Positions 10,791-22,353 of a stretch of DNA of 64,000 nt are shown in pieces. Every line of letters starts with the position of its first letter. Within the stretch, counting starts at the first letter, position 1. The stretch is taken from contig CM040117.1 of the NCBI GenBank assembly GCA_022559845.1, forward strand, positions 77,351,731 to 77,415,730, read 5' to 3'. This stretch comes from Amorphophallus konjac (lineage: Eukaryota; Streptophyta; Magnoliopsida; Alismatales; Araceae). A model generated the notes under the pieces. That model was not told where the DNA came from. It did no database searches and worked only from the letters and a program-made list of their open reading frames with translations. Position numbers and translations under genes: made by a program.

Positions 10791-12844
10791 TGATGGGAAT
10801 CGACGCCGAGCATGTACATTTACTTTTGCATTTATGTCCTTTTAGTTTGTGTTATATCCTTGGGAAAGTATATGCGCAATTGTACGGCTTTATAAGCCAA
10901 TGCGTCATTCCCATAGATTGTGTGGGTTTTTATGCAATTATACAGTAGGACCAGCAAGGGGGCCCTCAGCCCTTTCCCATTGGTCCATGTCACCTATGTG
11001 GGGCTGGTCAACCATCCTAGGTGGCCATCTAGAAGGGTTGAATGTCAAATGCCACATGGGTAGACAAAGGGAGTAAAAAGTCTAAGGTAGGCTACCTACC
11101 ATGTCAAGCTTGTCTCCCACTTGGGTTATTTTTTTTTTTTTTTTTGTGTTGGTCACATTTAATCTAGGCCATTCATTCCCCATCCCTAGATCCAATGGTA
11201 GAGATTGGATTAGATTGGAGGCATATAAATACTTGTATTTTCCATTTGAATATTAATGAAAGTGAAAAAATCATTGTGCAAGAACCCCTCTATTGGAGAA
11301 TTTCGACCTCTCCTCTCTCTCCCCCTGGTTTCTTCATCTCCAACCCCCATTCTAGAGTGATATCTCCTTCCCCCCACCTTCGGTGATCATCGGTGCCACC
11401 GCCGCCGCCGTTCGTGCCACCATCACGCCGCGGAGCTGCCTTCGGTGTTCTGTCCATCCTGGATAGAGGCTTCTTGTCTGAATATCTACTCTCCACCACG
11501 TGAATATCTCAAGCTGCAATTTTTATGGTGTGTTCTTCCCTTGTATCCCAAGCTCCACCTAAATTTTCACGTCCAAATTCCATCGTTTAGTATTTTCCCA
11601 TTTTCGTGCATCTTTCATTCCTAGTTCTGTTTTATCTCTGTCTACAGTGACAGCAGCCCTGTGTTTCCCACCTCCGGCCATCTTCTTGATTTGTCCAAAC
11701 CCTCCCAATTTTACTGGGAGTTCTGTCCATCACCCCTACATCCAAAAATTTCCTTAATTTTTTATCAGCCTTCTATCTATTTTTAGAAATTCGTGTTCTA
11801 TCTCTGCTACAGTATTTTTAGTCAGATCCCAGATCCGACCACCATCTACTTCCAAAATCAGAACAAATCACCACCACCTCCAAATCCAGATCTAAAAATA
11901 GTCCCGATTTCCTCACTTGATTTACTACTACTTTCATGAACAAGTCGAAGTCTGAATCCGAGGTCTTCATATCGGTCAACGGCAGTTCTCAGAGAATAAC
12001 CCTGCAGATCTGAGTGTTCGGCTACTGTACAATAGGAAGTTGTAAATTCATTAAAGCCCAGATCCGTGCAGATCCAGGCCAGATCTCTAGGCCTAGATTG
12101 AAGGATTTGAAGTTAGCTTTCCAACGGCGCTAGTCTCGTGTCGATCTGACATCAGGGCTGATCGTAACGCCCATTCTCGCCGGGACGCGCGCTGAAAACC
12201 AGAAGCTGCAGATCCATGGCCGGTTATTCCGACCGGTGTCGATCGGAGCCGCCTGGCCTCCGGCCGGTGAACCAGCATGCCGCCAGCCCGGGGAGCGCTT
12301 CCCTAAGTGTCCCCACTACAGCGGTACCACCGGGTCCCACACAGACCCTCCGGACAGTACGTGGGCCCCACAGTCACAAGTTCGGGTGCTGCCGAAGAGA
12401 CGCGAGAAGCCGCCCGTCAACCCGAATTCAGTCCTCCCGGGCCCGTTTGTGTAGCCCTTTACCTCCCTGTGTGGAGTGGGCAGTAATTCATTTGCTGTAA
12501 TATGGTGTATTAATTGTCCCGGGAGTACGAGTTTCGGCCGGGTCCGTCTTCCCCACGCCGGGCGCGTGGAGGTATCGTTTTCGCTCCCTTCTCGGTATTT
12601 TGCTTACTTCATATATATTGGTTTATGCCGCTACTAGAGAGCATGTGTAGGGATATCTACCTCGCTTTATATGTTCATTACCGCTGCTGCGAGAGAGTAC
12701 GTGACCGTCCCGTGACCCGATCCGGGCACAAAAGAGAGCCGATCACCCTAGCTCATTGCCGGTTTCTCAACCGCGCACATCCGACGCTTCCCTCGTTAAG
12801 GGGCAATCATGAGCTTGTCGTGTCCGTGGTCTCATCCCGCATCA
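10791..12844 (+). mobile_element. 5' LTR of gag-only element 1
   Basis: Begins TGATGGGAATCGAC and ends CCCGCATCA. A TATA box (TATAAAT) lies near 11224 in GGAGGCATATAAATACTTG. Small open frames inside have no homologue. Primer site follows three bases after the end. Confidence 0.9.
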
Positions 12845-12847
12845 ATT

Positions 12848-12860
12848 TGGTATCAGAGCG
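12848..12860 (+). promoter_or_regulatory. Primer binding site, tRNA-iMet type (element 1)
   Basis: TGGTATCAGAGCG begins 3 nt after the LTR end CATCA. Confidence 0.85.
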
Positions 12861-13186
12861 AGGTTGAGTCTAGGGTGTCAATAAAAAAAGTGTCATTTAG
12901 GTCTAGTCATTAGTCATTATCTAAGTCGTGTTTAGGATCATCATTATTTTAAACCAAAAAAAAAGTGTCTTTTTGCATTTGCATCACTTTACTCGGTATA
13001 TCAAAAGGTGTTGTCCGAACGTTAGGCTACGCCTATCGAGAAGGCTGCACACTTGCGCGAGTGATCTTCGGATCAGTTATCTCCGCCACGTACCGAGTCT
13101 TGGTCGTCATGTTTAGGGTTGTAGTCCATTGTCTAGGTGGTTCATCTACTAGTGTCGACATGCCCACCCACTAGTCCCTAATCCCC
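12861..13186 (+). other. Untranslated leader of element 1
   Basis: Between primer site and gag start. No coding evidence; short frames only. Confidence 0.6.
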
Positions 13187-14770
13187 ATGGATTCCCAAAC
13201 ACCCGGATGGTGGAGATACTATCTCAAATGGAAGGAACACCCGAACCACCCCACGAGGCCCAAAACCCGGGACTTCTACGGGTCCGATGACCCGAGTGTC
13301 TACCTAGAATGGGAAGCCATTATGGACGATTACTTCGAGGTGTACATTATTTACGGGCCCATGCAAGTCGATGTTGCCAAAAGGTGACTTTTTGGTGAAG
13401 CCGCCACAACTTGGAGGAACATCAAATATTGGAGGGAGGATAGGAATCTAAGGCCCATCGAGTCATGGTGGGAAATGAAGAGAGCGCTTAGGAGGGCCTA
13501 CGTTCCCCGCCCACCTACCTCCAACCACGGAGGTCATACCACTCACCAACCCCACCAACTCACCCACAATCAAGTGGGCCACACCTCTACCCAATCCCAC
13601 CCCTTCACCGCCATCCAAGCCCACCAAGGCGACCCCAATCTAGTGGCCCGCCCAGTCACCTCCAACCAGCCTCCCCTTAGCACCTCCATCCCAACCCACT
13701 CAAGTACCTCCAACCAAGTGGAAGCCCCGCTTATAGCCGAGCCTAGGACCACACCTAGGTCGAGGGACGAGGAGCGAGTCCACCCCCAGGTCCCTACTCC
13801 AACCCGCTCCTTTGAGGAATTCGAGAAAATTATTTCGGATTTGTTGGAAAGGATAAGAGCTTCTTCACCCTCGAGAGCTCCAATGCCACCATCCTCTACA
13901 TCCGAACGTGATTCGGAACCATCTCATTTTGAGCCACCAAGGCCCGAGCCACCCGTATTTCTAACGGGTACGCTATACATCGCCGAGCCACTTTTTAGTT
14001 GGCTCAAGGATGGCTTGGTCCCACCTCCCTTTCCATCCATGGACCCCATCCTACCTATAGTACCGGTCAACTCATTCCATACCACACTTCGATCTCGTCA
14101 CCATGTTGATACGTTGGATGATCTTGTCATGGGATTAGATTCACAATGGGAGTTGACGCATCTTTTGGCCCGAGGCTTTGACCAACCCGCTAGTCTTAGC
14201 TTCACCCATCCGGCCTTCAGGTCCATTACCTCCGAGTGCACCGTGGGTTGTGTCACCACGGAGGTTCTTCTACTTCTCCCTCTACCGGACGAGCCCGAAT
14301 TCATACCCTTTTGTCCGAGGGAGGAATCATACTTCTTGCCTATGATCCCCGTCCCACCCGTCACAATTCAAGAAGGTGACTATCCACACCTTCAAAACTT
14401 CTACACGTTGGACTGTGACTTGTGGGAACCCACCATAAGGGGTCATACCTTCTTTGATCCCTTTGACCCACTCCCTAGTGGATCCTTAGACCCTCCACAT
14501 TCACTTCACTTCTTCGAGGGAGTCCGCTACCACACCCCTTCCCCACGGGCCGGGTCGTCTATACCCACCAAGCCCGTACCCTTACAAGATACACCATCAT
14601 CTAGGGGAGATACTCTTGGCCCTCCCACATCCACATCCCATATGCATGCATGGCCCACCTTAGGAGGTCTAGGATTTTCGCATGATGTCAACCACCGGTT
14701 ACGTCAGATGCATGCATGGCACACATTCGGGTGTCCTGGTCCGCCGTCACCCATGTACGGGTCGGACTAA
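13187..14770 (+). pseudogene. Gag-like protein of element 1, one in-frame stop
   Basis: The frame starts at ATG 13187 and runs 528 codons with a single TGA at 13385-13387. The N-terminal part is a Ty3-type Gag core: FYGSDDPSVYLEWE, LFGEAATTW and IESWWEMKRALRRAYVP. A Pro/Ser/Thr/His-rich linker follows (about residues 105-225). Next comes a domain I do not recognise, with LSFTHPAFRSITSECTVG, EVLLLLPLPDEP and FFDPFDP. The end has two copies of a MHAW...G motif, the second being MHAWHTFGCPGPP. No CCHC knuckle is present. The middle domain and the terminal motif recur in the gag of the element at 17672-24762. The stop fits an Arg CGA to TGA change. Confidence 0.8.
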
Positions 14771-15207
14771 CATTAGGTATGTCTAGGGTCATATATGAGT
14801 CGGTATTATCTCTTCTTTGTGTGGTTTGTTTGCATGGTTTGTGTGTCGTTTATTTATCTGCATGTGTCTTGTGCAAGCTCGTTGTCGTTCTCTTATGAGT
14901 AAGACGCGAGTGGACTCATTCGATGAGTATGGGATCGGTTCTATATCTACACCCGGATCTAGTCACCTACAGGGACTCAGCGGTGATTCCTAGTGAGTCT
15001 TCGAGCCACCACCTCCCCCTTTGAGAGTGCCCCACCCGGAGTGTCCACCACTAGCCCATGGCAGCTTACGCATATCGAGTATATATGGAATGAGCAGGTG
15101 ACGATCACTTGGAGTGGAGCGTACCCGCGTTACTTGGCACGGTGACGGATCCGTCGGAGTACTCAAGCATCCATACCCCTACTCGACGGGGTCGAGTTCC
15201 TCCCACC
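14771..15207 (+). other. 3' untranslated part of element 1
   Basis: Between the gag stop and the polypurine tract. No gene; no integrase remnant seen here, unlike the related element at 17672-24762. Confidence 0.55.
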
Positions 15208-15217
15208 CGGGGAGAGT
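15208..15217 (+). promoter_or_regulatory. Polypurine tract of element 1
   Basis: CGGGGAGAGT immediately before the 3' LTR start TGATGG. The gag-only element A has the similar tract CCCCGGGAGTA. Confidence 0.7.
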
Positions 15218-17276
15218 TGATGGCAATCGACACCGAGCATGTACATTTACTTTTACATTTATGTCCTTTTAGTTTGTGTTATATCCTTGGGAAAGTATAT
15301 GCGCAATTGTACGGCTTTATAAGCCAATACGTCATTCCCATGGATTGTGTGGGTTTTTATGCAATTATACAGTAGGACCAGCAAGGGGGCCCTCAGCCCT
15401 TTCCCATTGGTCCATGTCACCTATGTGGGGCTGGTCAACCATCCTAGGTGGCCATCTAGAAGGGTTGAATGTCAAATGCCACATGGGTAGACAAAGGGAG
15501 TAAAAAGTCTAAGGTAGGCTACCTACCATGTCAAGCTTGTCTCACACTTGGGTTATTTTATTTTTTTTGTGTGTGTTGGTCACATTTAATCCAGGCCATT
15601 CATTCCCCATCCCTAGATCCAATGGTAGAGATTGGATTAGATTGGAGGCATATAAATACTTGTATTTTCCATTTGAATATTAATGAAAGTGAAAAAATCA
15701 TTGTGCAAGAACCCCTCTCTTGGAGAATTTCGACCTCTCCTCTCTCTCCCCCTGGTTTTTTCATCCCCAACCCCCATTCTAGAGTGATATCTCCTTCCCC
15801 CCACCTCCGGTGATCATCGGTGCCGCCGCCGCCGCCGTTCGTGCCGCCATCACGCCGCCGCGGAGCCGCCTTCGGTGTTCTGTCCATCCTAGATAGAGGC
15901 TTCTTGTCCGAATATCTGCTCTCCACCACGTGAAGATCTCAAGGTACAATTTTTATGGTATGTTCCTCCCTTGTATCCCAAGCTCCACCTAAATTTTCAT
16001 GTCCAAATTCCATCGTTTAGTATTTTCTCATTTTCGTGCATCTTTCATTCCTAGTTCTGTTTTATCTCTGTCTACAGTGACAGCAGCCCTGTGTTTCCCA
16101 CCTCCGGCCATCTTTTTGATTTGTCCAAACCCTCCCCATTTTACTGGGAGTTCTGTCCATCACCCCCTACATCCATAAATTTTCTTAATTTTTTATCAAC
16201 CTTCTATCTACTTTTAGAAATTCGTGTTCTATCTCTGCTACAGTGTTTTCAGTCAGATCTCAGATCTGACCACCATCCACTTTCAAAATCAGAACAAATC
16301 ACCACCATCTCCAAATCCAGATCCAAAAATAGTCCTTGTTTCCTCACTTGATTTACTACTACTTTCATGAACAAGTCGAAGTCTGAATCCGAGGTCTTCA
16401 TATCGGTCAACGGCAGTTCTCAGAGAACAGCCTTGCAGATCTGAGTGTTCGGCTACTGTACAATAGGAAGTTGTAAATTCATTAAAGCCCAGATCCGTGC
16501 AGATCCATCCCAGATCTTGAGGCCTAGGTTGAAGGATTTGAAGTTAGCTTTCCAACAGCACTAGTCTCGTGTCTATCTGACATCGGTGATGATCGCAGCG
16601 CCCATTCTCGCCGGGACGCGCGCTGAAAACTAGAAGCTGCAGATCCGTGGCCGGTTATTCCGACCGGTGCCGAACGGAGCCGCCCGGCCTCCGGCCAGCG
16701 AACCAGCATGCCGCCAGCCCGGAGAGCGCTTCCCTAAGTGTCCCCACTACAGAGGTACCACCGGGTCCCACACTGCCCCTCCGGACAGCACGTGGGCCCC
16801 ACAGTCACAAGTTCGGGTGCTGCCGAAGAGACGCGAGAAGCCGCCCGTCAACCCGAATTCGGTCCTCCCGGGCCCGTTTGTGTAACCCTTTGCCTCCCTG
16901 CGTGGAGTGGGCAGTAATTCATTTGCTACAATATGGTGTATTAATTGTCCCGGGAGTACGAGTTTCGGCCGGGTCCGTCTTCCCCACGTCGTGCGCGTGG
17001 AGGTATCGTTTTTGCTCCCTTCTCGGCATTTTGCTTACTTCATATATATTGCTTTATGCCACTGCTAGAGAGCATGTGTAGGGATATCTACCTCGCTGTA
17101 TATGTTCATTACCGCTGCTGCGAGAGAGTACGCGACCGTCCCGTGACCCGATCCGGGCACAAAAGAGAGCCGATCACCCCTAGCTCATTGCCGGTTTCTC
17201 AACCGCGCACATCCGACGCTTCCCTCGTTAAGGGGCAATCACGAGCTTGTCGTGTCCGTGATCTCGTCCCGCATCA
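15218..17276 (+). mobile_element. 3' LTR of gag-only element 1
   Basis: Begins TGATGGCAATCGAC and ends CCCGCATCA; matches 10791-12844 throughout with scattered differences. Followed by the target duplication CCCAT. Confidence 0.9.
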
Positions 17277-17671
17277 CCCATTGATCATCCCCCTCCTATA
17301 TAAGGGGTGATTGTGGCATGGAGAGGACAACAACATGTCTTTGTCCGTGAAGGAGATGTTGGCTATAAATGCCTCATATGCCTGGGCCTGCAACTCTGTA
17401 ACATGGGCTTCATAGGCCTCCAGGTCTTGGAGTATCTTGACAAGAGCCTCCCTGAGGTCTTTGCTCCAGGCAATAGCTTCCCAAATGGTGACATTGGTTG
17501 GGAACCGCTTCATATGATGGATGATTTTACGGTCTGCCCTGGCACGGGTCTTGTCAAATGGCGGGATGATCTCCGCCAGAGTCTTCGGCGCCTGGCGAGG
17601 CTTCTCCCATTTAGAAGGGCGCTGCTCCTCATGCTTGCCTTCCGCATCTTCTTGGAATAGCGAAGACAAAG
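17277..17671 (-). pseudogene. Tat1 polyprotein segment between gag and protease
   Basis: An open minus-strand frame between two nested insertions. It reads SSLFQEDAEGKHEEQ, a basic/coiled middle and LYRRGMING, which continues into HDVNHIVVDAG of the protease at 10785 once element 1 is removed. At its other end it joins the frame at 24767 (PPEESL then SSLFQ) when element A and one copy of CAAAG are removed. No domain of its own. Confidence 0.75.
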
Positions 17672-20076
17672 TGATGTGACACAAACCCCTTGGGGGTGGC
17701 CGCCACTTGACCAATGCACCTTGGACCTAGATTTGCAAGCAATCGAACCGATCGGCGAACCCACTCAAGCGGACTCACCCGTGTAGCGCACACTCGTGCC
17801 CGTAGGCAACTCGACGATGGTGGAGAGGGTCCGAGATGGGACCTCGCTGTTCCAAGGTTTGGCTCGCTTGAGATTGAACCCCTAAAGGCCTGGGATGCCC
17901 CAATTCTGTGGGCGGCCAGCACGCCAAGGGCGTGGGATGTAGTGGCTCTCTCACAACTCGCTCCGCGGTGGCACTCAAATTGATGATATTTTGAGATCGG
18001 GCACTCACTCACCGACCGACGGCACTAAGAAGCAATACTAGTTAAGCAAGAAGTGTTGACCAAGAGGAGTGCAACCAGGAGCTCACCTGATCGGCGTGAA
18101 GACGCCGATCCCGGCCAGAGACGAGGGCGAGCGGGGAAGTGTGGGTTCCCCGCACACTGCGCCGATGAAGCTTGATCCCTGTTTAAATTATACAACCACT
18201 ACGCCTCACATAGGAGGGTGGACTTGGGGTGGGGATTTCAGTAGTACAATTCAAACACTACCTCCACGTAGGGAGGGGCGTTAAGCCAGCCAGGCGGGGA
18301 GGGGAGATTCGCTCGAATCGCGCCGACGGATCACCCGACCGAATCTGCCTGTGTCTTGAGCAGCAGGATAGGGGATCGGTGTAGCAGCCTCTGTGCGCTC
18401 CTCCAGACTCAGAACTTGACGAGACTGGCACTGGAACGACGCTGACAGACCCAGGTACGCCTGTGAATTTTTTTGGGCGGTTCCCGCATCGCCTCTGGTC
18501 AGAGTGGACCCCGGAATAGGTGCTCAGAGTTCAGGTTCAGTCTGGCCCAGATTGTTGCAGCTGCTTGTAGAAGGTACCACGATCACTCCCGAAGTCTGAA
18601 TGAGGCGAGACCAAGTCAAGGACGTCCGTGGATGAGTATTCTTCGAGTAGAAACCGAGAACAGCACCAGAGGATGTCGGGGTGGTGAGGAGGAGTCTGTT
18701 GAGTGAGGCAGTGTCGGGGCAGGACCCAAATGGACTGTCTGCGCACCCGCGGGAGAAAAATTGGAAAGAACACTTCCTGATGCCGAACGGGATGCTGCTT
18801 GTTGGTGGTGGTGGATGACTCGTGGATGCAGCTCTCGGCAAAGTGGCGCCTCCAGAAGTTGAAGGATGTGGCCGTGGGAGCTTCTGCACTGCAGCTCAGG
18901 TCCAGGTTCTAGTCCTTGTTGCGCAGTTGGACGAGAACAGGCACCACGAACTGTAGCAAAGTCGGAATGAGACGATTCCACCTCGCTTACGAAGAAGACT
19001 CACAGACCTTTCCGGTGATGTATGGTGTACCTCCAGAGGACGTCGGACGACTCCGGAGCAGCCTCTGCAAGTTGAGCTCCAACTGCTGCCTGCGAATTGA
19101 GATGGATAGGGTGGTGAAAGGTGATGGGAGACGGAGTAGATGGGGTGGAAATGGGGTGGATGGGTGTGGGGATGGCACCTGACTATGTGGGGGTCTGTTA
19201 GGGGGTGATACAAGGTGTGGGAGGGGCAGAAAGGGGGCTGGGAGGTGGTCTAGCAAGTGGAGGAAGGGGGAGCTGCGAATTTGGGTTGGGAATGAGAGAG
19301 GGAGGAGAGATCTCTCCTTTGGTTTGAATGTGTGGTTAATGGAGGGTTTAATTCTGGTCTAGGGAATGGGAAGGGGTGTCTTGGGGATGTGAATGGGTGT
19401 TTGGGAGATGGGATTCTCCCTTGGGAAAATGAAAGGTTGTATGGGGAAGGGGAAAGATTGCTTGGGAGGAGGGAGAGGTGCCTAGGAGAAGGGGATTCCA
19501 CCTAGGGGTTGGAGGGGGATTAAATGAGAGGTATGGGGAAGGGGGAGGGGTCTTAATTAGAGGTGAATAGGGAGGAGAGAGAGTGAATTTCGAAATTTGA
19601 AGAGAGGAGGAGAGAGAATGGGGTTCGCCCCCTTTAGAGAGAGAGAGAGAGAGAAATAGAGAGAGAGCTAGAGAGGTAGAGTGAGAGAGAGAGAGAGCAC
19701 AGGGGTTTCAATATTCAACTCAAATTTTTCATTCAACAATTCATTAGCCTCCAAATGAGGGATTGGGGTCCTATTTATAGGAATCCCACAATTTAACTTA
19801 AGTCCCTGACTTTTGGACTACTAACACTAAAGCAAGGGGAAGGGGGCGCCCCTGGGCCTAGCCCATATAATTGGGCCCAATAACACACATAATGACTTAA
19901 GACTTAGGTAAATAGCTACCTAACCTAGGTATTGGACTCAAATAAAAGGAAAAGTACATGATAAGAAAATGAAAATTACATCATATGACTCGAAATAAAG
20001 TGGCAAACGAGATGTAGCATAGTTGGCGAGCATCGGGGTCCTCGATCAAATGAAATTGATGGTGATGTCCTCATCA
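17672..20076 (-). mobile_element. 3' LTR of element A
   Basis: Plus-strand ends TGATGTGACAC and GTCCTCATCA. On the element strand the TATA box CTATAAATAG lies at 19780-19771, followed by a long (CT)n-rich leader (GA on the plus strand, about 19638-19698). Twin small hairpins lie at 18204-18217 and 18261-18276. Pro/His-rich open frames within are low-complexity shadows. Confidence 0.9.
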
Positions 20077-20087
20077 TACTCCCGGGG
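20077..20087 (-). promoter_or_regulatory. Polypurine tract of element A
   Basis: On the minus strand CCCCGGGAGTA directly abuts the LTR start TGATGAGG. Confidence 0.6.
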
Positions 20088-20159
20088 TGCGGAAAACTCG
20101 ACTCCGTCGAGTATGGGCCCACCGGGGAAGTGGTCCTCTCCAGCGGCTCAGAGTGAACC

Positions 20160-20600
20160 TCAACCTCCAAAACTCAACCCTGCGTCTGCAACCAGGGGAC
20201 GGTCCTTCATCCTCTCGAGGTGGCTCAGGCGCACCCTCTTGCTGACGAGGGAACCCTGCTTGCCCAGTATTGCCTCCTTGTGCACACGTCGGATTCTTAG
20301 GCTAATTTTTGGTGGCTCTCCGAGGGTGTCCCTCTCAAAGAAAGATAAAGGCTCGAGGCACTCACTAGGATCCACCGCGGTGCCCATATAGGGTGCCGGA
20401 TCCGCCACGTGGAAAATGGGGTGAATCCCAAAAACCCATTAGTAAGTCCAACCCGTTAGCCCGGTTGCCAAAGTCACTCGGAACTGGGGAAGGTCCAAGT
20501 CCTCGTGCCCTCGAATTGGAGGTGACCCTAGGGTAGAGCCACTCCAATGTCATCATCACCAGATTGCCTACTTGGAATTCCAAGTGGCGCTCGCGAGCTC
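20160..20600 (-). pseudogene. Remnant of an integrase C-terminal domain fused to the gag ORF
   Basis: The last ~75 codons of the element A ORF read RHLEFQVGNLVMMTL, then SRARGLGPSPV, which follows the pattern of the Ty3 integrase C-terminal barrel (F-x-V-G-D-x-V-M, then K-x-R-x-x-G-P-F). At about 20440 the pattern moves to another frame, reading GIHPIFHVADPAPYMG, the usual end of that domain. A basic tail to 20160 could be the remains of a chromodomain. The element therefore kept the two ends of gag-pol and lost the centre. Frame change and poor tail show decay. Confidence 0.65.
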
Positions 20601-22275
20601 TTGTCCGCTCTTTGTGAACCTCACCGCTCGTCAAGAATTCCTTGCGTGTATGCTCATGCCGTGTATCATAATGCGGTGAGTGGGTGTGAAAGAGGATAGT
20701 ATGCAAAGGTGGACCGAGGCAACCGTAGATAGACCTATCATGCATAGATGTGATGAAGACTTTCATGGACTCAGGGGGGCCGGGGCAACCATAAGTGGAC
20801 CTATCATGCATGGTGGTGGTAATTACCGAGGGACCCGGACATCCATGTATGCTCCATGCATGCACAAGAGCTATGACGAATGTGGGAGGACCAGCACATC
20901 CAAATGTGGCTCTATCAGGTATGGGTGCAATGAATGCCGGAGGACCTGGACTTCCATGTAGACTCCTATCATGCATAAGATGGATGATGAATGGGGGTGG
21001 ACCTACATATCCAAATGTGAACCTGTCATGCACTGGACCTAGTGTGTATGTGACATAAATGAGACGACTAGCCCTACCAGATGGGGTAAAATGTTGTGGC
21101 ACATGCATTCCTATCAAGATGGTCCCATCTTTTGGTGGGGGTTGATTTGGGGGTCTCCACTCATGGTGTTCGAAGGGGTCCCAGAAAGTGAACATCTTGG
21201 GATGGGTCAATTCCTCATTTCCTGGGTGGATGTCACCCTTGGTCATGGCTCTCATAGCGAGGACTAAGTTTTGGAATGGGTGGTTTAGGTTCAACATGGT
21301 GGGTGAGGCTAGGAAAAGGAGGGTGGTGGGTAAGGCGACTAGGTCCCATGGGTTCATTGGCTTCCATTGGGAGGGATCAAAGGGGTCATGGAATGGGTTG
21401 CCAAGGAAGAGATATTCTATGTCCTCAAGGTCTTTAAATGATGGTGAGTCATCCTCCTCCAAAGTAATTGGTCCAAGATCTCTAGTGTGTTGACCGTTTA
21501 AGGCATTAGGGATCTCAAAGGGTGGGGAGTAGACCAGAGTGGGTTCTTCCTCCAAGGGGAGAAATAAGAGGATCTCAATAGTGCAATGCCCACTCATGCA
21601 AATGGAGGTGATGGAGCCAATGGTGGGGTGGGAAAAGTTAATGGTGCTAGGCTCCGATGGTCCCATGGCAAGCAAGCCGGTCAAGTGGACTTGCCAATAT
21701 AGGCAATCCACTAGGTCTCCCAAGTCTCCCACAAAGTAGAAGGTTTGGAGAGTGACATGGGGAGGCCGGGTGGGAATAATTTGGGATTGATATCCCAATG
21801 GTGTTGAGCTAGGGAGGGTGGGACTTTGCTTGAGCCATTGGAGTATGGACTCATCTATGGTGAGGGTGCCATGTGTGATGGTGCAAGGCTTTTGAGGATC
21901 CAGACCATGAGGGGTGGGGGAAGATTGAGGCTCTTCTTCCTTATTGGTGGTAGCTTGGGCTTCCTCTATGGTGATAAGAGGGTCTAGATGGGCATAAATC
22001 TTCCTAAGCTCATTTCTCATCTCAACCCAAGAGTTGATGGGCTCTTGCCTTCCAACTTCCCTTAAGCCTACAATGTTTTGCCATTCATTCCTAGCTTGGC
22101 GCCAAAGCAAACTTTTGGCATAGTTGACTTGTATCGGCCCTGATAGAGTGAACCTCGCAAAATGTCGGTCTATGGAGCTCTCCCATTCTAGTTATATACT
22201 AGGGTCAGATCCATCAAACACAAAAGCCGCTAATGGGTCTAAGGATGGAGAATAGGCTAAGTAGGAAGTGGTCAT
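20365..22275 (-). pseudogene. Gag-like protein of element A, one in-frame stop
   Basis: Start ATG at 22275 (MTTSYLAYSPSLDP); 636 codons with one TAA at 22192-22194 inside the Gag core (GSDPSI-stop-LEWESS). The core continues with AKSLLWRQARNEWQ and PINSWVEMRNELRKIY. The middle domain shares with element 1 the blocks INFSHPTIGSITSICMSG, EILLFLPLEEEP and FHDPFDP. Residues coded by about 21040-20690 form six tandem repeats of about 18-22 residues around (M/V)H-D-R-S-x-x-G-C-x-G-P-P. The end is integrase-like (separate entry). A second start at 22110 would give 581 residues without the stop. Function unknown; no zinc knuckle. Confidence 0.8.
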
Positions 22276-22339
22276 GATGAACGGCTGATGAATGCAATGG
22301 CCCTAGGACAAGACTTAGTAGAGACAAGTCTAGAACCTG

Positions 22340-22352
22340 GCTCTAATACCAA
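22340..22352 (-). promoter_or_regulatory. Variant primer binding site of element A
   Basis: Minus strand reads TTGGTATTAGAGC just inside the 5' LTR, one base different from the usual TGGTATCAGAGC of tRNA-iMet. Confidence 0.75.
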
Positions 22353-22353
22353 C

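Larger units (their letters stand above)
10791..17276 (+). mobile_element. Gag-only LTR retrotransposon (TR-GAG-like, element 1)
   Basis: Two LTRs of about 2.05 kb (10791-12844 and 15218-17276) frame 2.4 kb of internal DNA with a tRNA-iMet primer site, one Gag-like ORF and a polypurine tract. No protease, RT or integrase is present. The target duplication CCCAT lies at 10786-10790 and 17277-17281. The target is the protease region of Tat1. This matches the described class of terminal-repeat elements with only a GAG domain. The two LTRs differ by scattered substitutions and small indels, so it is older than the Athila-like copy. Confidence 0.9.

Noticed and set aside
13570..14364. Minus-strand frames within element 1 gag
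   Set aside because: Shadows of the plus-strand Gag-like frame.
18896..19501. His/Pro/Ser-rich minus-strand frames in the element A LTR (repeated at 23578-24440)
   Set aside because: Low-complexity reading of GT- and GA-rich LTR DNA; overlapping in several frames, no homology recognised.
20680..21739. Plus-strand frames opposite the element A gag
   Set aside because: Shadows of the longer minus-strand ORF whose Gag-like motifs and repeats are clear.
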